Part shown: positions 41,989 through 50,521 of the stretch, piece after piece
How the letters are laid out: each line of letters starts with the position of its first letter
Numbering within the stretch: the stretch's first letter is position 1
Origin: an uncultured Bacilli bacterium
GTDB lineage: Bacteria; Bacillota_I; Bacilli_A; RF39; UBA660
Assembly (NCBI GenBank): GCA_934148845.1
Contig: CAKPDH010000001.1
Coordinates: forward strand, 186,001-250,000
Direction: 5' to 3'
DNA: 64,000 bases
Translations under genes and position numbers: made by a program
Notes under the pieces: model-generated
Seen by the model: the letters and a program-made list of their open reading frames with translations, nothing else
Databases searched by the model: none
What the model was told of the DNA's origin: nothing

Positions 41989-42681
41989 ATGAACTTAGAA
42001 TTAATTGATTTTATTAAAAATGAAATAAAAAATAATAATGATAATAAAGAATTATTACTTACTTTATATGAATTTTTGAAAGATAACGAGGAATTTTTCC
42101 GCATATATAATAATAATTGTGCAACGGAAGAAGAATTAAATAAAGTTAAATTATTAGGTATTAAAATGAATCAGAATAGAGACGCAATTAATAATTATTT
42201 AAAAACTAATTCATATCTATCAAATATAAATAATTTTCAAAATAAAATATATGCATATGCAACCATTAGGCTTGCAAGAAAAAAAGAATTACCATGTAAT
42301 TTAAATAATATGATATATGCTAAAGAAAGTATAGATATATTAAACTCATTTAATGAATCTATGGATATAGACTATAAACAAACATTTATAAGTTTATATA
42401 AAAAACATGAATTAATTAATTCAATATATAAGAGTAATGGTACATATGGACTTGAAAGATATATAGCAATTAATAAAAAATTTAAAGATGTCTTTTCTTT
42501 AAGTGATTTATATGAAGAAGAGTTATTAAGTGAGGATGATTTATTATATTTAACAAGTATGGATTGTCATTTAAACAATTTAAGTTTAAGCAAGATTGCT
42601 AAAAAAATAATAAATTTTTGCTTAAATAGAAAAGATAAAGATGAATTTACTAGGCAAAATAATAAAACTATACTTTTATAA
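41989..42681 (+). CDS. Helical protein of unknown function
   Basis: A 230-residue soluble, mostly helical protein without signal peptide or membrane segment. Notable stretches are CATEEELNKVKLLGIKMNQNR and LEEELLSEDDLLYLTSMDCHLNNLSLSKIAKKI-like helices near the end. I recognise no domain. It has its own strong promoter and is closed by a terminator, so it is a monocistronic unit just before spoIVB. Confidence 0.7.
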   Translation: MNLELIDFIKNEIKNNNDNKELLLTLYEFLKDNEEFFRIYNNNCATEEELNKVKLLGIKMNQNRDAINNYLKTNSYLSNINNFQNKIYAYATIRLARKKELPCNLNNMIYAKESIDILNSFNESMDIDYKQTFISLYKKHELINSIYKSNGTYGLERYIAINKKFKDVFSLSDLYEEELLSEDDLLYLTSMDCHLNNLSLSKIAKKIINFCLNRKDKDEFTRQNNKTILL

Positions 42682-42703
42682 AATACCATAATGGTATTTT
42701 TTT
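42680..42703 (+). terminator. Intrinsic terminator before spoIVB
   Basis: AAATACCA (42681-42688) pairs with TGGTATTT (42692-42699) and a T-run follows. Confidence 0.85.
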
Positions 42704-42707
42704 CTTT

Positions 42708-42736
42708 CTATATTTTTAAATTATCTTTACATAATA
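42708..42736 (+). promoter_or_regulatory. Candidate forespore (SigG/SigF-type) promoter of spoIVB
   Basis: CATAATA (42730-42736) matches the -10 consensus of forespore sigma factors exactly, and CTATA (42708-42712) lies 17 bp upstream where G-x-A-T-A is expected. In Bacillus spoIVB is SigG-dependent. The -35 match is imperfect. Confidence 0.45.
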
Positions 42737-42764
42737 TTAATGGTAGTCAAAAGGAGTTGTTTGT

Positions 42765-43754
42765 ATGTTTTTTAAATTTTTAAAAAAACAAACAATAGCG
42801 CTTTTTCTATCTATTTTTATTATTCCACAAATAGTATTTGGATATTCAGATTATATTATAGCTAGTGGTGAAACTGTTGGAATAAAACTTAATACAAAAG
42901 GAATTATTATTGCAGGTTCATATGAAGTAAATGGTCATAATCAACTTATGGAGTCAGGACTAAAAGATGGTGATATAATAAGCCAAATAAATAATAAAAG
43001 TGTCTATAAGGTTGAAGATATGGTAAATATAATAAATGAATGTAACTGTGACAGTTTAAAGATAGATTATACTAGGAATAAAAAGAAGGATACAACAACT
43101 CTTAATTTATATGAGATGGATGGTTCTAAAAAAACAGGATTATATGTAAAAGATTCTATTTCTGGTGTTGGAACACTTACATTTATAGATCCAAATACTA
43201 ATATTTTTGGTGTATTAGGACATGAAATTGCAGATAATAATACTAAAGATATAATTAGTATAAATGATGGAACTATTTTTAATTCTAAAATTACTAGTAT
43301 AACTAGAAGTGACAGAGGAAATCCTGGAGAAAAAAATGCTATACTTTATAGTAATGAAGTAATGGGTGATGTTTTTAAAAATACCAAAAAAGGACTTTTT
43401 GGAAGATATACTTTAGATACTACAGATAAAACATTATATAAAGTAGCTAATATTTCTGATATAGAGCTTGGAGAAGCTAAAATACTTACAGTTATAAAGG
43501 ATAATAAGGTAGAAGAATTTAGTATAAATATTACTAATGCAAAAGAAACCAAAGATAAACTTAAAAATATAGAATTTGAGATTACTGATAAAAGATTACT
43601 AGAAAAAACTAATGGTATTGTTCAAGGTATGAGTGGTAGTCCTATAGTTCAAAAAGATAAAATAATTGGTGCAGTTACACATGTAGTTGTTGAAAATCCT
43701 CATAAAGGTTATGGAATATTAATTGTAAATATGTTAGAAGAAGCCGAAAAATAA
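42765..43754 (+). CDS. spoIVB: SpoIVB signalling serine peptidase
   Basis: A 329-residue exported protease. An N-terminal signal anchor (IALFLSIFIIPQIVFG) is followed by a PDZ domain (about 60-120; GLKDGDIISQINNKSV) and the S55 peptidase domain, with GVLGHEI (catalytic His) and GMSGSPIVQ (catalytic Ser). The forespore secretes SpoIVB to trigger SpoIVFB and thereby activate the late mother-cell sigma factor. It is about 100 residues shorter than in Bacillus. A forespore-type promoter is visible upstream. Confidence 0.95.
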   Translation: MFFKFLKKQTIALFLSIFIIPQIVFGYSDYIIASGETVGIKLNTKGIIIAGSYEVNGHNQLMESGLKDGDIISQINNKSVYKVEDMVNIINECNCDSLKIDYTRNKKKDTTTLNLYEMDGSKKTGLYVKDSISGVGTLTFIDPNTNIFGVLGHEIADNNTKDIISINDGTIFNSKITSITRSDRGNPGEKNAILYSNEVMGDVFKNTKKGLFGRYTLDTTDKTLYKVANISDIELGEAKILTVIKDNKVEEFSINITNAKETKDKLKNIEFEITDKRLLEKTNGIVQGMSGSPIVQKDKIIGAVTHVVVENPHKGYGILIVNMLEEAEK

Positions 43755-43828
43755 AAAGTACATTAGACTACTATAAAGATACAAAGATTATTGTAAACTT
43801 GTTAGTAGTCTTTTTTGTACTTTTATTT
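43753..43828. terminator. Bidirectional terminator after spoIVB
   Basis: Two nested perfect stems: AAAAGTACA (43754-43762) with TGTACTTTT (43816-43824), and AGACTACTA (43765-43773) with TAGTAGTCT (43803-43811). T-runs lie on both sides. It serves spoIVB and the convergent unknown gene. Confidence 0.9.
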
Positions 43829-44368
43829 TTTTAAACTATAAATATAAGCTTTACCTATATTACTTTCAGCTTTTAGTATAGTTTTTTTTAATGACATTGA
43901 ATATCTCGGATTATCAAGAATTGCATTAATACATTCAAGTTCATTTAAATCAAAAAATTCTTTTTTTAATTCTTCATTTTTTAAATAATTTACAATAGCA
44001 AAGTTTTCTATTTCTTTTATTATTAACATGCTATTTTCTTTTTTCCCAAAAACATTAGTTGCATCATTAATATATCTATGCATATGCTTTAAATCTGTTA
44101 TAGAAAGTTTATTTGAAAGTTGATATGCACCCTTTTCTATTTTTTTAAATAAGGGTGTATCTAGACTGAAAAATTTAGAATTAATTATTAATATACTAAA
44201 GCCATCAGCAAATATAATTTCATTATCATCATAATAAATTTTAGGATTAATAAAATAATTTTGCGTAGTAATATAATCTTCAAGATATACTTGTCTTTTT
44301 ATACCATTATTATCTCTTTTATTAGATAAATATTTTTTTGAAAATGGTAAATTACTTTCTGTATTCAT
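43823..44368 (-). CDS. Protein of unknown function
   Basis: A 181-residue soluble protein without recognisable domain. It has a mixed alpha/beta pattern in the first half (NPKIYYDDNEIIFADGFSILIINSKFF) and helices later (ITDLKHMHRYINDATNVFGKK, LNELECINAILDNP). It starts after GGGGGTTTGG, downstream of xseB on the minus strand, and ends at the shared terminator. It may be the last gene of the nusB-xseA-xseB operon. Confidence 0.7.
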   Translation of the reverse strand: MNTESNLPFSKKYLSNKRDNNGIKRQVYLEDYITTQNYFINPKIYYDDNEIIFADGFSILIINSKFFSLDTPLFKKIEKGAYQLSNKLSITDLKHMHRYINDATNVFGKKENSMLIIKEIENFAIVNYLKNEELKKEFFDLNELECINAILDNPRYSMSLKKTILKAESNIGKAYIYSLKK

Positions 44369-44385
44369 ACCAAACCCCCATAAAA

Positions 44386-44610
44386 TTATTCAATATTAAA
44401 GTCTTCTAAAGTTCCATTTTCTGTAACAATTTTATTTACTTGTTCTTCTACACTTTTTAATTTACTATCACATTCTTTAACAAGATTCATAGCTTCCTTA
44501 TACTTTTCTATTGATTCATCTAGATCTATTTCTCCTGATTCAAGTTCATTTACTATGTTTTCTAATTTTTTTAACTTTTCCTCAAATTTAACTTCTTTTT
44601 CTTTAGTCAT
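44386..44610 (-). CDS. xseB: Exodeoxyribonuclease VII small subunit
   Basis: A 74-residue helical protein with the family pattern FEEKLKKLENIVNELESGEIDLDESIEKYKEA (quoted in part: LENIVNELESGEIDLDESI). Several XseB chains bind one XseA to make the single-strand nuclease ExoVII. The start overlaps the end of xseA by eight bases. Confidence 0.95.
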   Translation of the reverse strand: MTKEKEVKFEEKLKKLENIVNELESGEIDLDESIEKYKEAMNLVKECDSKLKSVEEQVNKIVTENGTLEDFNIE

Positions 44611-45880
44611 TTATATCCTCCTTAGTACTAGATACAGTAGCATTAACTTCTCCATTATATAATTTAATAACTATTTTTGAATTTATTTTAATATTATTTA
44701 TATCACTTATTAATTTATTATCCTGATAAGTTAATGAGTATCCCCTCTTAAGTACACCAATTGGATTAATAAGCTCTAACTTTTCTATTAAATTATTTAA
44801 TTTATTTATATAATCTTTATATAATATACTTGGATTATTTATTATATAATTTTTCTTTATTAGTTCTATTTTATGACTTATATTATCATATTTTTTTAAT
44901 AATATTTTATTTAAATTATCTAATAAGATATCTAGTTTTTGTTTTTTATTTTCATACATAATTAATGGATTTTTAAGTGCATATGAATTTTTAATTGAAT
45001 CTAAATATAGTTTTTGATAATTTATTTTTTTATTCATAGATTCATTTAATCTAATTTTTAAATTATTTATACTATTAATTAGATCACTCATATTTGGTAC
45101 TGCCATTTCAGCTGCTCCAGTTGGGGTTGGAGCACGCATATCTGCTACATAATCAGCTATTGTAAAATCAATTTCATGCCCTACTGCACTTATAACTGGA
45201 ATAGTACATTCATATATACTACGAGCTACTATCTCTTCATTAAATGGCCATAAATCCTCAATAGAGCCCCCTCCTCTACCTACAATTAAAACATCAAGAT
45301 TATAATTTTCAGCAAGACGTATATTTTTAACTATATCATCTTTTGCCATTTCTCCTTGAACAAGTGATGGAAATAAAATTACCTCACAAATAGGAAATCG
45401 TCTTTTAATAGTTGATAAAATATCTTTTATAGCTGCTCCAGTAGGCGCAGTCACAACTCCTACTCTATTTGGAATTTTTGGAATTGGTTTTTTATGCTTT
45501 GAATCGAATAACCCTTCCTTAGCTAAATCTTGTTTTAATTTTTCAAATGCTATATATAAATTTCCTATACCATCTTCGATCATAGAATCAACATATATTT
45601 GATATCCGCCTGTCGCTTCATATACAGTAATTCTACCAGTGATTAACACCTTAGACCCATCTACTGGTTTAAATAGTAGCTTACTTGCATTTTTAGAAAA
45701 CATAATTGCATTTATCTTACTATTTTCATCTTTTATTGAAAAATAAATATGTCCAGTTGTATGATACTTAATATTAGAAACTTCACCTTTTAAATACACA
45801 ACTCTAAGATTATCATCACTATCAAATTTAGCTTTAAGATAGCGAGTAATTGCGCTTACACTTAAATATTTATCATTCAT
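44603..45880 (-). CDS. xseA: Exodeoxyribonuclease VII large subunit
   Basis: A 425-residue nuclease. The N-terminal OB fold reads VVYLKGEVSNIKYHTTGHIYF. The catalytic domain carries GVVTAPTGAAIKDI, LIVGRGGGSIEDLWPFN and VISAVGHEIDFTIADYVAD-type motifs (GHEIDFTIADYVADMRAPTP in the protein). The C-terminal coiled coil binds XseB. The longer frame from 45919 adds 13 residues not found in the family; the ATG at 45880 follows AAGGAA and overlaps nusB by eight bases. Confidence 0.95.
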   Translation of the reverse strand: MNDKYLSVSAITRYLKAKFDSDDNLRVVYLKGEVSNIKYHTTGHIYFSIKDENSKINAIMFSKNASKLLFKPVDGSKVLITGRITVYEATGGYQIYVDSMIEDGIGNLYIAFEKLKQDLAKEGLFDSKHKKPIPKIPNRVGVVTAPTGAAIKDILSTIKRRFPICEVILFPSLVQGEMAKDDIVKNIRLAENYNLDVLIVGRGGGSIEDLWPFNEEIVARSIYECTIPVISAVGHEIDFTIADYVADMRAPTPTGAAEMAVPNMSDLINSINNLKIRLNESMNKKINYQKLYLDSIKNSYALKNPLIMYENKKQKLDILLDNLNKILLKKYDNISHKIELIKKNYIINNPSILYKDYINKLNNLIEKLELINPIGVLKRGYSLTYQDNKLISDINNIKINSKIVIKLYNGEVNATVSSTKEDIND

Positions 45881-46286
45881 ACTTTTCCTTATTACGATAT
45901 ATTTTATCAAGCATACCATTAATCATTTTTCTAACATCATCATCACTATATGATTTTGCAAGCTCTATTGCTTCATTTATAACAACAATTTCTGGTGTTT
46001 TAGTATATAGTAACTCATAAATAGACATTCTAATAATTGCTTGATCTGTATTACCAAGTCTATCAATTGTCCAATTATTAAGATATTCGTTAGCTATATT
46101 ATCTATTTTTTCTTTGTTTGTAATTACACCATAAACTATATCTTTTACAAATTCATTATCTATTGGATTTACTTCTTTTATAACGCTATCTACATCATAT
46201 TCTATTTTATTTATATTATAAACATTTATTTGATATAAAATAGTCATAATTTTTTCTCTTAATTCACTACGTGTTAACTGCTCCAT
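45873..46286 (-). CDS. nusB: Transcription antitermination protein NusB
   Basis: A 137-residue all-helical protein with the NusB pattern: SELREKIMTILYQ at the start, LGNTDQAIIRMSIYELLY and VVINEAIELAKSYSDDDVRKMINGML at the end. With NusE it binds boxA in rRNA leaders. It heads an operon with xseA and xseB. The Asp23-family gene often found next to nusB is absent here. Confidence 0.93.
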   Translation of the reverse strand: MEQLTRSELREKIMTILYQINVYNINKIEYDVDSVIKEVNPIDNEFVKDIVYGVITNKEKIDNIANEYLNNWTIDRLGNTDQAIIRMSIYELLYTKTPEIVVINEAIELAKSYSDDDVRKMINGMLDKIYRNKEKYE

Positions 46287-46327
46287 TTAAATCACCTATA
46301 TAATTCTATCATGAGCTAGTTTAAAAG

Positions 46328-46361
46328 TCAAAAATAAAAGTAAATTTTTAATATTTACTTT
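46328..46361 (-). terminator. Intrinsic terminator after the spoIIP pair
   Basis: AAAGTAAA (46337-46344) pairs with TTTACTTT (46354-46361). On the minus strand the T-rich tail is the complement of 46328-46336. Confidence 0.75.
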
Positions 46362-46692
46362 ACTCATCAACAAGCTTTGATATATATTTAAAAGTGCCTT
46401 CTACCATTTTTTTTACAACATTACTAATGCCATCACTTACTTTACTTGTAAATTTAGATAGCTTATTATCATAAGTAGTATTTGAATTAGCTAAATATTG
46501 ACTTAAATCAACCTTTTTTCCATTTTTTATATCCGATTCAAACTGTTTAATTTGTTCTTTAGTTAATTCACTTTTTTTATAATTTTGATATTGGTAATAT
46601 CCTGTTATTTGGGAAAAATATACAATAATAAAAGAAAGTAAAAACATAAAAAATATTATATTAAAAAGTTTATTATTATTCTTTTTTTTCAT
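46360..46692 (-). CDS. Small single-pass membrane protein paired with spoIIP
   Basis: A 110-residue protein with one N-terminal helix (LFNIIFFMFLLSFIIVYF) and a polar, helical outer part. ELTKEQIKQFESDIKNGKKVDLSQYL and VKKMVEGTFKYISKLV are its most regular stretches. No family is recognised. It overlaps spoIIP by 17 bases and shares its terminator, so it is translationally coupled and may act in the same engulfment step. Confidence 0.75.
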   Translation of the reverse strand: MKKKNNNKLFNIIFFMFLLSFIIVYFSQITGYYQYQNYKKSELTKEQIKQFESDIKNGKKVDLSQYLANSNTTYDNKLSKFTSKVSDGISNVVKKMVEGTFKYISKLVDE

Positions 46693-47611
46693 TTAAATAT
46701 TCTCCTATTATAGGCACAATTAAGTCTAGAGTATTACTAACTTCATCAATATTATTATTATTCCCACCAAGTTCAAGTAATATTATATTATCATTTAAAT
46801 CTTGATTATATACTCCATTTACTCCATATCCTTCTTTTTTCATAATACCACGTGTTAAAGTTGGATATTTAGATTTAATCATATTATTAATTTTATTGGT
46901 TGTATCTAAATTTTTCTTATAATTACTATTTTCAAGACCAACTACAAATAAAATTCTAGCGCATGCTTTATTATTAATATTAGTAGTAGTAACATTTTTT
47001 AAAGCTGCATCTCTATGTACATCAATATATAATTGAATACTATTATATTTATTAATAGTATTACTTAAAAAATATCTACTTGCTATATAACTTTTAGCAT
47101 GATTATAGTTATTTTTTTTCATATACTCTAATATATTACTTTCTTCAACAAGAGTATTAATATTTATATTTTCAAGTTTGTCTTTAAACATTAATGTTGC
47201 CATTAAAATTGTAGGATTTATATTTGAATTTTCTAAGTATTCTTTTGAATAAGTCTCACCTTGATGAGTATTATATAAGTATACTTTAGGTAATTTATTT
47301 TGATTATAACTAAAATTAACTTGTTCTATATCTTCTTTATGGTTACTATCTTTTTTATCATATAATATTTGAGATTTTAGTATTTTATCTGGTGAATTAA
47401 ATATATTTTTATTAATAAAATTAGATAAATTAGACAATATATTTAATTTTTTAAAACCAACTAAATTTAAAGTATTTTCTACTATATTAGTATTACTATC
47501 AAACTTAATATTAGAAAATAAATTAAGAATAATAGCTACAATTAAAATTATTAATAAATATATTAAGTTTTTTAATTTAAAATTTTTTTTAGTTTTAAAT
47601 CTCTTCCTCAT
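46676..47611 (-). CDS. spoIIP: Stage II sporulation protein P (engulfment amidase)
   Basis: A 311-residue membrane-anchored N-acetylmuramoyl-L-alanine amidase/endopeptidase. One N-terminal helix (LIYLLIILIVAIILNLF) is followed by the amidase domain with VYLYNTHQGETYS (zinc His and Glu), YIDVHRDA and ILLELGGNNNNID (zinc ligands and catalytic Glu). It cleaves septal peptidoglycan with SpoIID, held by SpoIIM. Confidence 0.93.
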   Translation of the reverse strand: MRKRFKTKKNFKLKNLIYLLIILIVAIILNLFSNIKFDSNTNIVENTLNLVGFKKLNILSNLSNFINKNIFNSPDKILKSQILYDKKDSNHKEDIEQVNFSYNQNKLPKVYLYNTHQGETYSKEYLENSNINPTILMATLMFKDKLENININTLVEESNILEYMKKNNYNHAKSYIASRYFLSNTINKYNSIQLYIDVHRDAALKNVTTTNINNKACARILFVVGLENSNYKKNLDTTNKINNMIKSKYPTLTRGIMKKEGYGVNGVYNQDLNDNIILLELGGNNNNIDEVSNTLDLIVPIIGEYLNEKKE

Positions 47612-47686
47612 ATAATCACCAAATACATTATAAAATACACTATAATATATTTATGTCGAAAAAAAATATTTAGTATTAACTAAATA

Positions 47687-48220
47687 TTAACTAATTAAAA
47701 TATTTCCAATAGTATCTGCTATGTTATATAAAGTATCCTTAACAAAATATATTTTATCTTTAATATATTTATTATGTGCCTTAGTAGCATCTATCTTAAT
47801 TAAATAACCATCTTTATATAAAGTACATTCTATATTTGTATCATATCTATTATACTTATCTATAATAAAATCTTTAGAAATTTTATTATTAGAATATAAG
47901 TATATTATATTATTACAAATATATATTGTATCTTTTATAATATATTTATAATAATGTCTTACTTCATCAATATTTATAAATAAAAAGTCAACTGATTTTT
48001 TATTTATTTTTTTTCTAAGCTTTTTAATATTTATGTTTTTGCTCCTATTAAATTTCATTTTAGAACTTGCTTTTTTTGCGCTTTTATTATCTTGTTTAGT
48101 AATTGAATACAAATTTACAGAATTATTTGAATCAAGGAATTTTAAAAATGCATCATCACAAGCTATTAATAAAACATTTCCTTTTATCTTTTTTAGTATT
48201 TTTTCTAAATTATTAAACAT
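47687..48220 (-). CDS. Protein of unknown function
   Basis: A 177-residue soluble protein, very rich in Lys, Asn, Ile and Tyr. The start GNVLLIACDDAFLKFLDS suggests a Rossmann-like beta-alpha opening, and a basic stretch near 55-75 could bind nucleic acid. No known motif was found. A GTG nine bases upstream lies in the AGGTGAT site, so the ATG at 48220 is taken. It overlaps the end of tcdA and is probably cotranscribed with it. Confidence 0.65.
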   Translation of the reverse strand: MFNNLEKILKKIKGNVLLIACDDAFLKFLDSNNSVNLYSITKQDNKSAKKASSKMKFNRSKNINIKKLRKKINKKSVDFLFINIDEVRHYYKYIIKDTIYICNNIIYLYSNNKISKDFIIDKYNRYDTNIECTLYKDGYLIKIDATKAHNKYIKDKIYFVKDTLYNIADTIGNILIS

Positions 48221-48902
48221 GTAAATCACCTACTATATCATTTATTACATAACTTGCGCATAATATTCCAGATAGTGCTGGAATATAAGAGTTTGAAGGT
48301 ATTGTACTTATATTTTTATGAATACCTTTTTCTGTACTGGATACCACCATTACTTTTCCTTTAATCTTTTCATCTTTAACCATTTTTCTAATTATTTTAG
48401 CAATTGGATCATAGCTCGTATTTCTTACATCACATATTTTAAATTTTGATGGATCCATTTTATTACCAGTTCCCATTGATGAAATTAATTTGATATTTTT
48501 TTGTTTAGATATACGTATTAATTCAAGTTTTACTGTAATAGTATCACATGCATCCACTATATAATCTATTTTATCTAAAAATAAAGAATTTATATTATCC
48601 AGTGTAATAAAGTCATCAATAGTTTTTATATTAACTGAAGGATTTATAAGTAATGCTCTATTTTTTGCTTCTAATACTTTACTTTTACCAATATTATTAG
48701 TAGTACTTATTATTTGTCTATTTAGATTTGTTACATCAACAGTATCATTATCAACAATAATAAAGTTTTCTATACCAGATCTAACTAAGGCTTCAAAAGC
48801 ATATCCTCCAACACCACCTAGACCTATTATCAAAACTCTTTTATTTTTTATATCATCAAACTTATCTCCAACCAAAAGTTTTAATCTATCAAATTTTTCC
48901 AT
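48213..48902 (-). CDS. tcdA: tRNA threonylcarbamoyladenosine dehydratase TcdA
   Basis: A 229-residue ThiF/E1-like enzyme with the ATP-binding IIGLGGVGGYAFEALVRSGI (Gly-rich loop) and DNDTVDVTNLNRQ, the typical adenylation motif. GTGNKMDPS and VSSTEKGIHK are family-like. It converts t6A37 of tRNA to the cyclic form. The TTG start at 48914 lies in the ribosome binding site region, so the ATG at 48902 is preferred. Together with MtaB it gives two position-37 modifiers in the window. Confidence 0.92.
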   Translation of the reverse strand: MEKFDRLKLLVGDKFDDIKNKRVLIIGLGGVGGYAFEALVRSGIENFIIVDNDTVDVTNLNRQIISTTNNIGKSKVLEAKNRALLINPSVNIKTIDDFITLDNINSLFLDKIDYIVDACDTITVKLELIRISKQKNIKLISSMGTGNKMDPSKFKICDVRNTSYDPIAKIIRKMVKDEKIKGKVMVVSSTEKGIHKNISTIPSNSYIPALSGILCASYVINDIVGDLHV

Positions 48903-48966
48903 TATAACACCCAATATAATTATAACATGTATATGATAAAAATAGACATTTAAAATTAAAAATAGA

Positions 48967-48989
48967 TTAAAAAAAGCGCATTAAGCGCT
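48967..48989 (-). terminator. Minus-strand terminator without an intact upstream gene
   Basis: AGCGC (48975-48979) pairs with GCGCT (48985-48989); on the minus strand the stem is followed by seven T. The nearest intact upstream gene on that strand, the sigma factor, already has its own terminator at 49440-49473. Confidence 0.75.
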
Positions 48990-49079
48990 ACAGATTATTT
49001 TTGACTTTATAATAATTAGTATTGATGAATAACTTGACACTATTTTTAGTTGATAAAAAGAGTCATATCAGAAATTCAT

Positions 49080-49352
49080 GATACAATGGGATTTAAATAT
49101 AAAACACTGATTATACTAAAAATATTCTAAATATTAAAGATGAAAAAGAAACTTACTATAGTGTTAAATTCATTACTTTGAATTTATATTATAAATTAAC
49201 AATTCTAGATAAATTTCATATTATTATTTAAGCTAGAAATTTTTAGATAAAACTAAAATTCGTTTATGAACTAAAACTAATCATAATTATTCTAAACTTC
49301 AAAAATATTGAAAATTAGTTTTAAAAGATAAACGCAAACTTGATAAGTACAA
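49080..49352 (+). pseudogene. Decayed ISL3-family-like transposase remnant
   Basis: The plus strand translates, across frameshifts and stops, to pieces that line up in order with the C-terminal half of ISL3-type transposases. LDKFHII at 49205-49225 matches the D-R/K-F-H-I motif. After a frame change, LDKTKIRL and KLQKY-stop-KLVLKDKRKLD follow, where the stop TGA replaces the Trp of the usual K-x-x-W-K-L-L-L-K. A deletion seems to have removed the region before LDKFHII. The match is by eye and from memory; no inverted terminal repeats were found. Confidence 0.5.
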
Positions 49353-49409
49353 TAAAAGTGGACTAATTTTTAGTTCACTTATCAATTTATTTATCATTAG
49401 TTTTTGATT
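49353..49409. repeat. Direct repeat copy A (hairpin-containing)
   Basis: About 57 bases that match 50522-50578 at all but about six positions. The copy contains a hairpin, AAGTGGACTAA (49356-49366) with TTAGTTCACTT (49370-49380). It ends the decayed transposase zone and lies downstream of the sigma-factor gene. Confidence 0.8.
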
Positions 49410-49439
49410 TCATCACTTGACATTAAACCCTTAAAAGGC

Positions 49440-49473
49440 AAATAAAAAATAGGCTCAGAATTATCTGAACCTA
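49440..49473 (-). terminator. Intrinsic terminator of the divergent sigma-factor gene
   Basis: On the minus strand TAGGTTCAGA (complement of 49464-49473) pairs with TCTGAGCCTA (complement of 49450-49459) through one G-U pair, and six T follow. Confidence 0.85.
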
Positions 49474-49506
49474 TGCAAAATTAAATGAATTTTTATACTT
49501 TTTATG

Positions 49507-50301
49507 TTACTTTAACAATTTTGATTCTCTTAATTTTCTAAGAGCTTTTTGTTCGACTTGTCTGATACGAGATGGCACTATTTGGAATTTTCTTGAAATT
49601 TCAGACATAGATATAGGAAAAACTCCATTTACGCCATACTTTAGTTCTAAAACATCTCTTTCTCTAGCAGTTAAACTCATCAACGCTTCATCTAATGCTA
49701 GTAAAAGTTCTGAATTTTCGGCTTGTGTTTCACAATCAGTTGGATCAACTAATTGACCATTATTATTCATCTCTTCTACTAATTCATCATCATCCAAACT
49801 TGCATTACCTATTAACATTGATATAATTTTTCTTTTAAGATAGTCTCTATTTTCTTTGTTATTTTTTGTTTTTCCAGTTTTAATAAGTAATTCTATTACA
49901 TCTTCAATGAGTTCAGGTGATTCTTCCAATGTTACTCCACGTTCTTCTTCTATAATTTTTTTAGCATTGATATAATCATAATACCAACTATCTTTGTTAT
50001 TTACTAAAATTGTTTGAATACCTATTAAAATATATTTCTCAATATAAGCTTTTGCATAATCGAAAAAATTATTTTCACGTTTTGGATTAAATTTTTCTAA
50101 TGCCTTAACTAAGCCTTCATATCCATAACTTTCTAACTCTTGTTGATCAAAATAAGTATCTTTACTATATTCACGTGCTATAGCAGGAACTAACACCATG
50201 CTCTCTTTAATAATTGCATTTTGTAATCTTTTATCTTTAGTTTTCTTATATAATTTAATTTTTTGTAATAATTCATCTAATACTTTTTCTTCTTTCATCA
50301 T
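49507..50301 (-). CDS. Divergent sigma-70 family factor
   Basis: A 264-residue sigma-like protein. Residues about 45-105 (FDQQELESYGYEGLVKALEKFNP... FFDYAKAYIEKYILIGIQTI) correspond to region 2, but the usual aromatic melting residues of region 2.3 are poorly conserved. About 110-200 is a region-3-like linker. Region 4 (about 205-264) is RpoD-like: LTARERDVLELKYGVNG and IVPSRIRQVEQKALRKLR, with the DNA-reading helix intact. It is too short for RpoD, and it matches neither SigE nor SigG of this window. It has a consensus promoter, a ~110-nt leader and its own terminator. Confidence 0.8.
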   Translation of the reverse strand: MMKEEKVLDELLQKIKLYKKTKDKRLQNAIIKESMVLVPAIAREYSKDTYFDQQELESYGYEGLVKALEKFNPKRENNFFDYAKAYIEKYILIGIQTILVNNKDSWYYDYINAKKIIEEERGVTLEESPELIEDVIELLIKTGKTKNNKENRDYLKRKIISMLIGNASLDDDELVEEMNNNGQLVDPTDCETQAENSELLLALDEALMSLTARERDVLELKYGVNGVFPISMSEISRKFQIVPSRIRQVEQKALRKLRESKLLK

Positions 50302-50521
50302 ATTATTATTTACTCCTTTTCTTTTCTTTAATAATTATATATGTATTTAATTATATTTTTTGCAAGAATTTTTCATAAAAATTAAATTTATTTACAAAAC
50401 CCCTCCTTGTGAGTCATTATTCTACAACAAATATTATAAATTGTCAAATTTAACTATTAAAATGTATAAACAGGTGTTTTTAAAATGCAAAACAAATTTT
50501 AATATTAACAATATAATATAA
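50302..50521. other. Leader and upstream region of the sigma-factor gene
   Basis: About 220 bp without a gene. It holds the minus-strand promoter, an unused strong ribosome binding site, a possible nine-codon frame (MKNSCKKYN) and the sigma gene's own AAGGAG site. Beyond the promoter, towards queH, nothing was recognised except the repeat. Confidence 0.5.
50419..50447 (-). promoter_or_regulatory. Vegetative promoter upstream of the divergent sigma factor
   Basis: On the minus strand TTGACA (complement of 50442-50447) and TAGAAT (complement of 50419-50424) are 17 bp apart. A perfect AAGGAGG follows just after the expected start (complement of about 50402-50408), but only TTG-TAA lies at proper distance from it. 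The sigma gene itself starts about 100 bases later. Confidence 0.75.
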
